Position numbers and translations under genes: made by a program
Assembly: GCA_028023455.1 (NCBI GenBank)
Contig: JAQFVV010000112.1
Coordinates: 2,232,001-2,296,000 of the forward strand
Source of the DNA: Epiperipatus broadwayi
Lineage: Eukaryota > Onychophora > Udeonychophora > Euonychophora > Peripatidae
Reading direction: 5' to 3'
Length of the DNA stretch: 64,000 nucleotides
Shown: piece by piece, positions 46,373 through 57,836 of the stretch
Numbering within the stretch: the first letter of the stretch is position 1
How the letters are laid out: every line of letters starts with the position of its first letter
Notes under the pieces: generated by a model
Told to the model about the DNA's origin: nothing
Databases searched by the model: none
Seen by the model: only the letters and a program-made list of their open reading frames with translations

Positions 46373-47341
46373 ATATTGGAGTGCAGGTATGAAAAAGCCT
46401 GTACTGTAGAAAAAATTCATATATTAAAATTGTTAATTAAATATTTTGTTTTAAATTACTTTAAAATAAGTTAAAATTAATAATGTCATATACATTTATC
46501 TGTGCACATACATATATATAATTTTTGCTTAGTAAAAATGTTGAAAATCTTTACTTTAAAAATTCCTATTGAATTTTAAAATTCTTTACATGAAGCAGAG
46601 ATACATACCGCTTCTCTCTCTATATATATAAATCACATGACCCAGCCAATGCTTAAAATAAACCTATAGAATATCATTAATGTTATATCAATGCAAAAGT
46701 CAGATAATAAATACAAATCTGATATTGATGATATTGTATTGATTTATCTTAAGCTTTGGCTGATATCATGTAATTTTTATGTGACAATCAATTATTTATG
46801 TGCACTTATGATTTAATACATATATATATATATGTTGATTTTTAATTATTTCAACTGATTTTTAAATTTAATATAATAAAATTAAATGTTTTTATTTATT
46901 TAGCAGAATACAAAATTCATCTGTGTGTGTTGTGAAAGTCAAATATTTAAAATGCTTCTATTCTATATTCAAACTGACATGTTAGAGTACCATAAAAAAT
47001 TATCAAATTGGAGTCACAATTACAAAAAGAGTAAAAAACACTTCTCTAAAGCATCCCATCCAACAAGCTGAAGAACCATACTATGATCATGTTTCAAATT
47101 TTTTAAAATTTTGAAAAAACTCTTTGTTATATGACATTGAAATCAAGTAGTTATTTAAACATTTCAAAACAAATTACATTAAGGATTCTTATGTTAGTGT
47201 CACTAAAATCCTAAATAAAGGAGAGAGAGTATTAATGTTCTACATAAAGATATTTAATAAACCAAACTACCAATAGCTAGACAATTTCCACATACAATAC
47301 ACATGATAACAGATAAATTTTAATAAATCAGGAAAATCTAA
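46373..47341. other. AT-rich sequence, no gene recognised
   Basis: 'cttaagctttggctgatatc' near 46750 resembles the flank of family D copies. Otherwise nothing is visible. Confidence 0.45.
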
Positions 47342-47409
47342 AATCTGTTATCAAGGCAACCTCTATGGAATCCACATTTTACTTTTAGGCATTGCCTTGA
47401 CAACAGATT
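47342..47409. repeat. Small palindromic repeat, family D copy
   Basis: 'aatctgttatcaaggcaac' at the left and 'attgccttgacaacagatt' at the right are reverse complements with two or three mismatches. The centre carries 'tggaatccacatttt'. The shortest and clearest family D unit. Confidence 0.75.
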
Positions 47410-48301
47410 CAAGCTTTGGTTGTCATCATGTGAATTACATAAATATCTAAATAATAAAAACTTTTGATCTTCAGAGAATGAATTGTTTTATTTTAAAAAA
47501 AAAATTAAAATTTGAATTAATTTCAAATGTTAATTTAGTGCAAGATATGAAATATTTAATTTATAAATGAAATATTATTCTATTAAATGTATGACAGTTG
47601 TATATATAATTTTAAAAAATTATTTTATCAAAAATTTGGTGTAAAACTACACTATGTGATTAGATGCAGTTATAACATGATGAATTCAAGAATTGAAAGT
47701 ACCAGTATGTTTCATCCTTAATTTAGGTGTTCAATATCGTTCAATCTCCCAAGCAATAACCATATGATCATGGGAGAGTGCATGGAGATTTATACATTAA
47801 AAACAAATAGTGCAAATTCCATCCTGAATAATTACAGATACATACTGTGCTAATTGAACAATTATTGATTTATATATAACAGTAAAGATTTAAAAAGCAC
47901 TACCATCTGGTATTTGTTGATTACTCAAGCTTACAATAGATGGAGATAATGAAGTAGAAAAAAAATAAAATTTACTCCTGTAAAACAGTGGAACACTGCT
48001 GTTTGGGATCCCTTTTTTTCTTAATAGAATTTTTACATGAATCATTTCTTTAGACAGAAATTTTTAGGCAATCTAAAACTTTTTAACTAATTAAGAAATA
48101 TAACGAAACACATAAAATGTAGTAAATGGTAATTTTAATACACTTGCATAAAATGTATATTTAAACAAGTACATATAATTTTGTGTATTTTATAGATAAA
48201 AAAAATGAAAAGAGAATTTTAAATTTAATAAAAAAACAAATTTGAGTAAATAATATTTAAAATGCAGGCATACTTCATATATCTGTAATTTAATTGTACT
48301 T
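47410..48301. other. No gene recognised; family C fragment
   Basis: 47890-47955 ('gcactaccatctggtatttg', 'tactcaagcttacaatagat') resembles the outer part of family C at 54615-54660 in reverse complement. Nothing coding. Confidence 0.45.
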
Positions 48302-48408
48302 ATAGAGGATTTGAACACATATTTTCAAGCTCCCTTCTACTATCTACTCTATTTCATACTACCAATATGCATAACCAGACACATGTGAAAAAGATAAATG
48401 ATCACTAA
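48302..48408 (+). repeat. Family B terminal fragment
   Basis: 'gaggatttgaacacatattt', 'caagctcccttctactatct' and 'cacatgtgaaaaagataaat' follow the family B order, then stop at 'gatcactaat'. A hAT transposase fossil begins about 35 bases further on. Confidence 0.65.
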
Positions 48409-48442
48409 TGAGTCTGTGTTCAAATGTGCTATGAGTAAATAA

Positions 48443-48659
48443 TTAATGCAAAATTTGTGTTTCTGTAGAGTTTACAATTGCTTCTACATTTGGGATAAGA
48501 TTAGAAATTGAGAGTAATACATCATTTTCCGATCTATTTATGATTAACAAGCCAGTTTCACATAAATAAGTTGATGCAATTAAATTAAAACTTTTATTCC
48601 CTTTATCTTTAGTTCAGAATAGCCATTTCCAGCCAATAACCAAAATTTCTGATAAGTCG
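48443..48659 (-). pseudogene. hAT transposase C-terminal end (ZBED-type), fossil
   Basis: On the minus strand one frame reads YSELKIKGIKVLI. After a one-frame shift near 48585 the next reads FNLIASTYLCETG, then NRSENDVLLSISNLIPNVEA and ends IVNSTETQILH before TAA at 48443-48445. The STYLCE-G segment and the following R-x-x-x...L-S-I-x-x-x-I-P-x-x-E...Q-x-x-H layout are typical of the C-terminus of ZBED5-like hAT transposases. In these the region completes the dimerisation domain. The upstream part is too decayed to follow. It is a different hAT lineage from the one at 23461-26070. Identified from pattern memory, without a search. Confidence 0.65.
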
Positions 48660-50487
48660 GCAACTTAAATGAAATATCCAGTGTTTCCTTTCATCATGTG
48701 AAAAGTCAAACAGTCATTCTTTTTCATTATTAGGATTAAAAATATCAACTACACATTTATTAGTATACAGGAGTGATAATTGAAATATGTAATTAATAAA
48801 AACAGTATGATAAAATTGGTGTGTAAATCAATGTAATATAGAATTTAGAAACCTAAGTAGAACACAGTGCATTTTTATCAAATTTCAAACATATTTCACA
48901 TCTTGATCTCTTGATCTTGCAGATTCGGACTATTTAACACAGGATTGGAGGAAGTTAAATCATGGGGGAAACAAAGTGCACTCACTGTGATTACTACTGA
49001 CTTAATATAAAAATAAGCTGCATTATTATCCTTACATTTTATTTTTTTTAAAAATTATTCTTACATGTCTTGAGAATGCCAAAACCCCTAAAAATTTATC
49101 CATAACACTTCAAAGAATCACAACTCAAGGTTGCGCTTATTGAGTAAATTGGGGAGCACGTAAATGTCTTTGATTTTATAATGTATGATTTTTAAAAAAT
49201 CAAATTATTAAAAAAAAATAATGAGTACATTATTTTTTTAAGGGTGGTTGTTGCCATACCAGCAACAAATTCAAACTCACCCTCTCAATTCTAGGACGAA
49301 TTCATCACTGATATTTATATATTTATGTGCTCATATTTGCTGCTGATAATTTTAAAAATATCTGATTTTTCAATTATACTTCTAAATATTTAGAAAACAC
49401 AAATTAAAATAACATTAAAGAGATTGATTTATCTTATCACTTAATTTTAATAAATCTGTCCCCACTTAATAAAATTAAAAGGGAGTACATTTTTCTTTTC
49501 ACATACTTAAAATAAATAGATTGTCACTAAAAAAAAATGTAAACAATTTTCTTACTAGTTAATAAGTATGTCAATTTAAACATTTTTGTAAAATAAAAAA
49601 AGAGGTGTATATCCATATATTTAAAAATATAAGCGGGAGGAAATGATAAATTTCTTAATAAACATTTGAAGATTATGTAAAATGAACATATTATGCAACA
49701 TAATATGAAAATCTTTAGGTCTACAGATTCAGAATTGTATCTTTCTTCTTCAGATTGGAATAACTCAGAAATAGAGTGATATAGGAAAATGATAACATTT
49801 GATTATCTCTGATGCTGATTTGATGCTGCTTATCACTTCTTAAATACATCAGTTATTCTAACATCTTACAAACTCTTAAAAAATTATTTATATTATAAAG
49901 ATATGAGTGTGTATCAAAACTAATGATATACATTTATAAAGTGTAGATCTTTTCACACACACACACATATATATATATGTTTGATGGAGTTAACCACTTT
50001 CCTAAATAAATAATACTGTTGATAAAGAGTCACAAAGAATAAAATGAATCCATCTATCCTTTAAGCTTTTGATGTTTATAAAATTACCCTTCCCAACATT
50101 GATAGAAGCATGGGATAAACTCAATGTGTAAACCAAATGAAAACATGATATTAATAATTATTAAACTTATAATAAATTATACAAAAATGAAAAATGAATC
50201 TCACTTTTAATGACTTTATCTTAATAATTAAACTACTTCACACAACTTTAAACAGTTCATCCAAAGAATTAACCCTGTTGCATCAAACTTTCAAATTACT
50301 GCATAACATAATAAATTAGCCAATCATGCTACAAGAAAATTGCTTTTAAACCTATAACACTCACTTTCAGTTGATTATAAACAAAATTATTGAAGCAATG
50401 ACTAATAATAGTGTCTTTAAATATTAAATTTTATTACATTATAGCAATAGACTAAAGACAGAAATGGTCCATGATTATTAAGATCCT
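48660..50487. other. No gene recognised
   Basis: 48660-48740 may hold further decayed transposase sequence upstream of the hAT fossil. A (ca)n(ta)n tract lies near 49953. The rest is AT-rich with no protein-like frame. Confidence 0.45.
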
Positions 50488-50617
50488 CTTGTATTGGTGA
50501 GAAAGTATTCATTTATTATTAACACTCACAAAGTGTATGCACAATTAGTTAAAAGGCTGATATTTGAATGTATACAATTGTAAACATATGCTATATAAAA
50601 TAAATGCTTATTTACAT
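50488..50617 (+). repeat. Family E repeat, copy 1
   Basis: 'cttgtattggtgagaaagta' through 'ttaaaaggctgatatttgaa' is repeated almost unchanged at 50820-50909. Its continuation, 'gtaaacatatgctatataaa' and 'taaatgcttattta', is found inverted at 61312-61382. So two overlapping parts of one repeat are shared over more than 10 kb. Confidence 0.7.
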
Positions 50618-50819
50618 ATGATTAAGTTTTAGTTAGAGTGCAGTTTAGTAAATTCTAGACAATTTCATCCACGACATTCATTCAGACATCGTATATAGTA
50701 ATTTAAAGTGACGGTTCCATCCTCATGCTTTACTTGCCAGTACTTCAGATTTGCTCATATATAAGCATTTGAGTCATAGAAATAAGAGGATTCCTTTTAT
50801 TCCTGCATAAATACTATAT

Positions 50820-50920
50820 CTTGTATTGGTGAGAAAGTATTCATTTATTATTAACACTCGCAAAGCATATGCACAATTAGCTTAAAAGGCTGATATTTGA
50901 ATGTATAAAAAAATTAATTG
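50820..50920 (+). repeat. Family E repeat, copy 2
   Basis: A direct repeat of 50488-50580 with only a handful of differences in about 90 bases (for example 'cactcgcaaagcatatgcac' against 'cactcacaaagtgtatgcac'). It breaks off into an A-run after 'tttgaatgtata'. Confidence 0.75.
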
Positions 50921-51292
50921 TAAAATCAAAACTCTCTACTTTCTAAATTAAGAACTAAATATACATAGTGCTAAATTTAAATTTAAACAAACTGTAACAA
51001 ATAACTATGATTAAATTTAAATAAACTATAATAAATAACTTTGAACAATGCAACCAGAAAATTTTCATGTTAAATAATATTTCCAAATTACTGTATTGCA
51101 TAAAAATTCATTGACAATTACTCTTAGACAACTGAAGATGAATATTGTGGGTTCGAAGTCACATTCTGGTCAATGATTGACTAAATTTTTACATCATATA
51201 GCAATGACATATTTGTTTTTTAATATATATATATATAATATTTTATTGGAATACAAATACAATTTTTTATATACTTGGAATTTTAGATGTAA
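50921..51292. other. AT-rich sequence, no gene recognised
   Basis: 'aaatttaaataaactataat' and 'aaatttaaacaaactgtaac' form a short local duplication near 50975-51030. Nothing else. Confidence 0.5.
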
Positions 51293-51444
51293 CTTATAAG
51301 GAACTTGAACACAGACTTTCAAGCTCTCCTCAGCTATTCGCTCTATCTCATATAACCAATATGCATGATCATGTGTATTGGTTATATGAGAAAGAGCAAA
51401 TAACTGAGGGGAGTTTGAAAGTCTGCATTCAAGTCCCTTATAAA
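51293..51444. repeat. Family B minimal palindrome, 152 bp
   Basis: Only the outer ends of two family B halves remain, facing each other. 'cttataaggaacttgaacac' pairs with 'tgcattcaagtcccttataa', and 'catataaccaatatgcatga' pairs with 'tcatgtgtattggttatatg'. The inner 400 bp seen at 40034-40589 are absent. Arms of about 70 bp with a loop of only a few bases. Confidence 0.8.
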
Positions 51445-52649
51445 TTATATATTAATCACATACATGTATTAAATTTCCTGAGACATATGACATTAGAAAT
51501 GAAAGTAGAAATTGCATTTTTAAAATAGATTTGAATACACAATATTTAATTGTGATCATCTAATGATACCAATGAGAATTTAAATCTCCAGTATATTCAA
51601 TAAAAATATGTTCCAGTGGTAAGATTCATCCAATTTGTACTGGTTTTGCAGAACCACTTCCTAACAGTTCTGTAATTCATTAAAATTGGTTGTTAAAATA
51701 CCACTTGTGATCATATTTAGTGGCTATTTCATAAAATTATCATTATATGATTGTTCGTAAAATGAATCCAAATATCAGAATGTGCACATCTATTTTAATG
51801 TTTATTATTTGTGTTGTGTGAATGCTAAAATAATTGTGCACCTGCTCTTGATAGTTTGTGATAATTGATAGACTGTGACTGCTGTACAAACAAATTTCAT
51901 ATTTTGTATGTTTAATTGCTATAGCATTTTAATAGCATGGTATAGTCAATCTAAAAAGTATGCCTCCTATGCATACACATGTTATACCATCTGGTAGATA
52001 ATTACCCATTGTTTTTAACTAGATATCAAACATGGCATCACAACACAGTTTTTGACTTAGAACAATTGCCATAAATGTTTACATTTAAAAATAAATTCTA
52101 TAAAAAAAATATAGTGCAAGTTTGTATGTAGGATTCTAAGAATAAATTGACAGGTAAACTGAATATATAATTCAATAATTATATTTTTACTTTATATTTT
52201 ATATTAATGCAAAACTACTTTTAATTACAAAAAAGAAATTTATATTTTTGTTAGAATTTTAATTATATACTTTTTATATTAGTTTGTAAAAAAAAATTGG
52301 CCAAATAATTATATATACAATTAATATATTTTTTATACAATTTTATATGATTGTACATATATAATATTAGATATTGGTAATGCAAGCTATATAGGTCATG
52401 TTACATGTGACTGATTTTTACTAATATATATATATATGCATGTAGATAATTTAATTCAATCTATATAAAGAACATATTTTATTTTTATAAATGTCATAAA
52501 ATAAATACTTACAAATAATTATTAATAATTAATATTTATTTTGAAAGGAAAGAAAAAAAATCCTAAATATATATAAGAAAACCTTGATGTGAAATTTAAA
52601 AAAATGCTAATGGTTTTATTTCTAGGGAGTTCACAGGAAATTCAAGCTC
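51445..52649. other. AT-rich sequence, no gene recognised
   Basis: Several (ta)n tracts (51221 just before, 52421). No protein-like frame. Confidence 0.5.
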
Positions 52650-52712
52650 CAGAATTGATCCTGGGACTTCCTGATCGTAAGTTCAATGCTCTACTAACTA
52701 TACCTAACTGTG
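52650..52712 (-). repeat. tRNA-Arg-like SINE fragment
   Basis: The minus strand reads 'tatagttagtagagcattga', then 'cttacgatcaggaag' and 'cccaggatcaattctgg'. This is an A-box-like segment, an anticodon arm containing ACG (TTGA...TCAG stem) and a degraded B box, in tRNA order and spacing. It looks most like an arginine tRNA. Octopus SINEs derived from tRNA-Arg are known in the literature, which fits but does not prove the organism. No tail or target duplication is seen. Confidence 0.45.
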
Positions 52713-53774
52713 CAGAATTGGTCAGAAATTTTGTCAGATAACTGAATAATTTTGATTTTCCAGAAAAAAATTGTTAACACTGGCAGATATGTACATTTAT
52801 AGCTTCTTTTAATCATTCTTTACTTTAAAATATGTTTAGAATATTAAAAATGTTTAAATTCTTTTTTTTAATGCTAATTATTCTATTTTTTAGATTTACT
52901 GGTTTTTAAAATGGAATGTGAGTTTTATGAATCTTTTTTTTTAACATGTGTTATGTAGTTGTCAAAATTCCAATTTCAACAAATGTATTTAAAAAATCAA
53001 TATAATATTTTTGTTATAGAAAGAATAATAAAATATATTTTTATTCCATATGTTCATTAGTTTAGTAATAAATTTACATTTATTATCAACAAAAATGAAG
53101 CAAATTTTACATTCTGGTTATGCATCAATGGTATAAGTTTAGTCTGTAAAAGTTTTGGTTTTGAGAATAAAAAGTGTGCTTGAATGAAATAGTTTAGTTG
53201 GTAATTTTCAGAACTGGTTTTTGAATTATTTGAATCCCATCTCTAATATATTCCATCTGAAATATATACATTAACTTTTAGAAATTGGGCTTTTTTTAAT
53301 GATGAATAAGGCTTTGACGTATTTAAGATTAAAAAGAGGGTTTTGAGATCCACTCTGGTATTTATATATAAATATTTTCTTTAGAATGATGTGAGTTAAT
53401 GTTTTGTTTATATTAAACCCAGACTTGCTTTACATGGTAACTTGTTTCCAGTATTACAGATATAGCTTTTGTCCAGAAAATCCTGTACATCAAGAATCAA
53501 TTAGAGATACAGTAGTTTTAAAGGATTAATTTAAAATCTCTTTTTTATTACTTCAAGTAGTTTTTTTTTTCTGGACTCATATCAGAAACATTTGCTCATG
53601 AAGTCCAACCTTTAGCTATATCATTTATTTAAATAATAAAATAGAATTGACAGAAACTTTATACTAAAGATGAGATACTTATGTATGCAATAAACCATTA
53701 TATAACAAAGTTGATTAATCAAACTGCCATAAGTGTGTAAATGAATAGTCACTTGTATAAATACATAGAGAAAA
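52713..53774. other. AT-rich sequence, no gene recognised
   Basis: No repeat-family member and no coding signal seen. Confidence 0.5.
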
Positions 53775-53904
53775 CATCACATGATCACCATTTCCTATGC
53801 TTTCTCATAACTTTTATTAAAACAGGCCAAACTTTCCATACAGTAGTGCCACTCAGTGCGAGGCAGAGTGGCACTACTGCATGGAGAGTTTTTGCCTGTT
53901 TTAA
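53775..53904. repeat. Family C minimal hairpin
   Basis: The outer segment 'catcacatgatcaccatttc' is followed by an 80-bp hairpin at 53821-53900 whose arms start 'aacaggccaaactttccata' and, on the other strand, 'aacaggcaaaaactctccat'. They pair through 'cagtagtgccactc'. The hairpin is bounded by ttaa on both sides. The long core of family C is absent, as in the minimal family B palindrome at 51293. Confidence 0.75.
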
Positions 53905-54544
53905 CATAGAAAAAATAAGAAAACTATTTCATCCCAAGACAGAAATTTTATCTGGTGATATTAAAAATTAACATCAACCCCACATCATATATTAACAAGG
54001 TGACTTAATATTTAAATTAGAAATGTGGAAGTATTGTATAAAGGCAAACACTGATTTTAATTTCCAAGATCATCTGATGAGGTTCCTGTTTTAGATTGAA
54101 ATAGTACATAATAGTGAGTTGGATATTGGCTTTCTTTAAGTATTGATATGGGTATACTCATTTACATACTTGCATACAGTTTAGTTAACCAACATTGCTA
54201 CATACATTCAAACATTGTTATATGTCTTGTATATACTGGTTTATATCTATATGTGTGTTTTACAATTATAATACATTATTAAGATGAAAATATTTACTAA
54301 AAATGTTATATTTAAAAAGCATTCAACTATAAAATAAGAAAGCTGTTTTAAAGCATTTATTAGGTGATGTTGAAAATTAGACAGTTTCTGATAAATATTT
54401 CTCATTTCTGAAAAAATATTGAAATGACTCCAGCCAGTAACAAACTCACTGATTGATTAGAGACAACTTTGGATGTAAACATAATATACGTATTCTATAA
54501 AACCCTCTGAAAGCATATTTATTGAATTTTAACATAATTCAGTT
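53905..54544. other. AT-rich sequence, no gene recognised
   Basis: Nothing identified. Confidence 0.5.
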
Positions 54545-54985
54545 TAAAACTAATAAAATACAACATGATCCCAACTTACACAGTATTGTTAAATGCAAAT
54601 CTATTTCTCTCACTTCAGTTCTGCCACCTAGTATAAGCTTGAGTAATCAATAGATGATAGTGCTTGATAAATCCTTCTCCAGTGCTGGTTTATCCATATT
54701 TCACAGGTTAATTTTTATGCAGTTAGGTTGGATTAGATTCCAAACATTGAGATATTGGGAATTTCAAGCTGGTAGTTTGATCATAATAATAATAATAAAA
54801 AAGATATATAAAATGGCTGTTGGTGGATAAATGCATTCAGTTTAATAAATCAGGTGCACTAGGTCAAATTTAAAACATCTTACTGATGAAAGCCATAGGC
54901 TAGAAAGTAGTCTATCAAGATGAATGAGAAAGACCTTGATATAGATTTATTAGGCACTTCTGTCTGGCATCCAATGGCAAAAATG
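54545..54985 (+). repeat. Family C element, diverged full-length copy
   Basis: 'gttctgccacctagtataag', 'gagtaatcaatagatgatag', 'ctccagtgctggtttatcca', 'aaatggctgttggtggataa', 'ctgatgaaagccataggcta' and 'ctggcatccaatgg' follow the order of the copy at 7725-8040 and, partly, 34870-35262. The arms are badly decayed, so this is an old copy. Confidence 0.5.
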
Positions 54986-55915
54986 GAATAGAAAAAATAG
55001 ATTTGTTAAATACAATTTTAACATTTTAGTTTCAACATATTTATGAAAAATCAGACTATCTGGTCTGTATGAGAGGATTGTTATAAAATCCTTCACCAAT
55101 TACCTATATAAGAGTAAAGAACATGTTTAACTAATGACATTAAAAGAATTGAGGCTTTTGGTAGAATAAAATGAAGATAATTATAGAAAAGACCAAATAA
55201 TGAGAGCGTGTACTTGATATGAGATAAAAGATGGTGTATCTTTCTCAAATTAGAATCAAACAATTAAATTGAATGGGTCATACTTTATTTCATGCCAACT
55301 TACTCAAGTAGGAAATAGAAGGAAGTTTCTGGCAAATAGCCTCAATAAAAACCTCACTTCACCTTTATGGATCAATAGTGTAAAGACATTGGTATTTCGA
55401 GAAATGGGAATTTAAAATAATGGCAGGAACCTGAAATTGTGGAGTATTCTCATTAGAAGTTTTAGACAGTCTTCCAATAAAGACAAAATAATGTATTGCA
55501 AGCCAATATAGTAATTCACTATACTTTTCCAAATCCTTGAAAACATTCTACATATTACATGGTTGATGATTGTACTGATGATTCTAATATAAAGTTTGTT
55601 TAAGGAATGTGGCTTTTTACATGTGACTAACATGATTCTATAAAGATGCTAATTAAGTATGCACAACTGACATATATCCAGATTAAGGAAAGTTGCATGA
55701 TAAATTTGTAAACATCTTGTCTAATCACTCATAACCATTACTTATTCAGTCATTATTATAAGCATTGATTTAATCAAGAGATATCAAATGGTGGATTAAA
55801 AATAACCTAATACAAAAATAAAGAAAAAACATGTATATTAAAGACAATTAAAGACGTATTCTATTTAAAATTTGTAGACCAATATGTACATATAAACTTT
55901 ATTATCACTATGAAG
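54986..55915. other. AT-rich sequence, no gene recognised
   Basis: The 73-codon frame at 55412-55633 (-) shows no domain. No repeat was recognised. Confidence 0.5.
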
Positions 55916-56630
55916 AATACTTGTGAGTTTTTAAGTAAAACAAAATGACAGCCTGTATTTTTTGATAAACTACAGTTTGGGGTCCCCCAAAAAATGTTTA
56001 CAAAAAAAAATGCCAGCTAGAAAACATGTATTTAATAATTAAATTTTATTTTTTATTAGTTATTTTAAAAACAGAAATCATTATGGAGAAATTAAATTAC
56101 AATATTTACAGTTTATTTTATTTTTTTGAATTAACTTGTTAACATAAAAATGAAACAAAAATATAAATACAATATTTACATTTTTATCATGTTTAGCAGG
56201 GATGCGATCATATTGTGACCATTAAAGCATACTATTCAGAAAAGTAGGATCCCGCATCTTTGGAAATAGTCTACTGCATTGTTTTATGATAAGAAAGTTC
56301 CAAATTTTTATCATTATGATATTTATCAAAAAAAACTGTTGACAAAAAGAAAGACTGAATTGAATCAAAGTATAACAATGTTAAGACTGTCTCATTGCTT
56401 TCCATGTTATAATATAAGTAAAAGAAAAAATGTGAAATAAAGTTTCTTAATAAAATTTATCAAAATTTATTTCTTTTTTTTAAATTTAACAATCAATTTA
56501 TTAATTTTGTTTTAATTCAACAACTACCACATTTTTGGTAGATTATAGGCCCTCAAAATGGTACATTTATCAAAAATATGGGGTGCCATCTTGGTTTACT
56601 TGAAAACTAACAAGTACCATAATTTCTGCA
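55916..56630 (-). mobile_element. Merlin/ISXO2-type DNA transposon, decayed, copy 2 (inverse)
   Basis: The left end 'tacttgtgagtttttaagta' pairs with the right end 'tacttgaaaactaacaagta'. Inward, 'aaaatgacagcctgtatttt' pairs with 'aaaatatggggtgccatctt'. Roughly 200 internal bases (56190-56400) match 8240-8450 in reverse complement, including the transposase fragment. The two copies are in opposite orientation, 48 kb apart. Confidence 0.65.
56196..56314 (-). pseudogene. Merlin-type transposase fragment, frameshifted
   Basis: Starts with the same Met-Ile-Lys-Ile-Trp as the copy at 8355 and then shifts frame. In the other frame it reads AVDYFQRCGI and, after a stop, FNGHNMIA, aligning with AVDYFQRYRI and VNGHNMIE of copy 1. 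The Gly-His-x-Met of the zinc-ribbon-like half survives. It is inactive. Agreement at the amino-acid level despite indels indicates a real shared protein ancestor. Confidence 0.6.
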
Positions 56631-57759
56631 CAAATGTAGATATAAAAACAAATAAACTGGTCATATTTACTAACCAATTTAATAAAATGAGTTCATTGAT
56701 AATCTTTATTTTTCAATCAATAAAGTCAAATTAACAAATTGTTACAATGGCTTTTATACCAAAAGTTTATTTTATGCTTTGTAATTGAATAAGTAGTTAG
56801 TGTGAAAATATTGAATAGTCAGATCTCTAAAGAGCAAGAAAAATTAATTTATAAAATACAAGTAAATCTTTTGTCTGGATAAAGCCTATTGTTAATCCTT
56901 ATCTGCTTATTTTATTCAAAAAAGGACTTTTATCTTTCATTTAAAAGGTTACCCAATAATTTATTGTTTAGGAGCTCATATAACCTCTAAGCACCAAAAG
57001 TATGGAACTGATCTATGATTGATAAATCTTTAATTTTAGAGTTCACCACTCTATCACATAAAGGGCAAATATATTTCACTTATAATTTATATATAGGTTT
57101 TATAATCCCATATTTTCTCTAAATCTAAATTTCATATTATCTTGTCTAATTTAGATTGAGATATTATGATATATTTCCTATTAATGCTTAATTTCTTTCT
57201 CTTCTAATTATATATAGACATGTTCTACTTATACTTTCTAGTCAAAATTTTATTTTGATACTCTTTTAATCTCTCTCTCTCTCTCTTCATGTATGCAATA
57301 GAAAAGTGACCCAGACTGCATATCAATAAGTGTTTTAAAAGCATAAGTGGTCCCTCTGTGGTTAAAGCTTATTATTTAAATAAATAAACATTTATTGATC
57401 TTGCCAAAATTAGAACTTAGACATATTGTAAGCCCATTTTTTTATTCAGCACATTACTTGTACAAGTTTAGTTCATGTATCAGAGCAAAAAAAAGTTTCT
57501 TATTTTGAACTTAAAATAAGTCAACAATATAATATATCTTTATATAAAAGCGATAATATATACAATAATAATCATACACAAAAAATCTCTTTTCAGCAAA
57601 TATTAATTTTTGCCCTTTTCAACCATCTGAATACCGAACCTTATTAGTTAGAATATATGCAATAATTAGTTATTACATATATATAATATTCCAGTGAATA
57701 TCGCTAGCTGAAAATTCAAATACAAAATGTTCAAATCACCCTCCCAAATGTTGTTTTTT
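56631..57759. other. No gene recognised
   Basis: A (tc)n run lies near 57271. AT-rich, no protein-like frame. Confidence 0.5.
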
Positions 57760-57836
57760 CAGCAACGCCCTCTGTGAATAAATAGGAAGTCTGCTATTTG
57801 AAGTTCCGACTTTATATTTATTCATAGAGGATGCTG
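57760..57836. repeat. Small inverted repeat, 77 bp
   Basis: 'cagcaacgccctctgtgaat' at the left and 'attcatagaggatgctg' at the right are imperfect reverse complements. Inside them, 'gaagtctgc' and 'gaagttccgac' are not strongly paired. The 'cgccctctgtg' sequence is unusual for the region. Probably a MITE remnant. Confidence 0.5.

Noticed and set aside
53817-53904. piggyBac-type interpretation from flanking ttaa
   Set aside because: Sequence outside the left ttaa is shared with other family C copies (42469, and in reverse at 35262), so the ttaa is internal to the repeat and not a target duplication.
53741-53971. 76-codon open frame
   Set aside because: It spans the family C hairpin, and its middle is just the hairpin arms translated.
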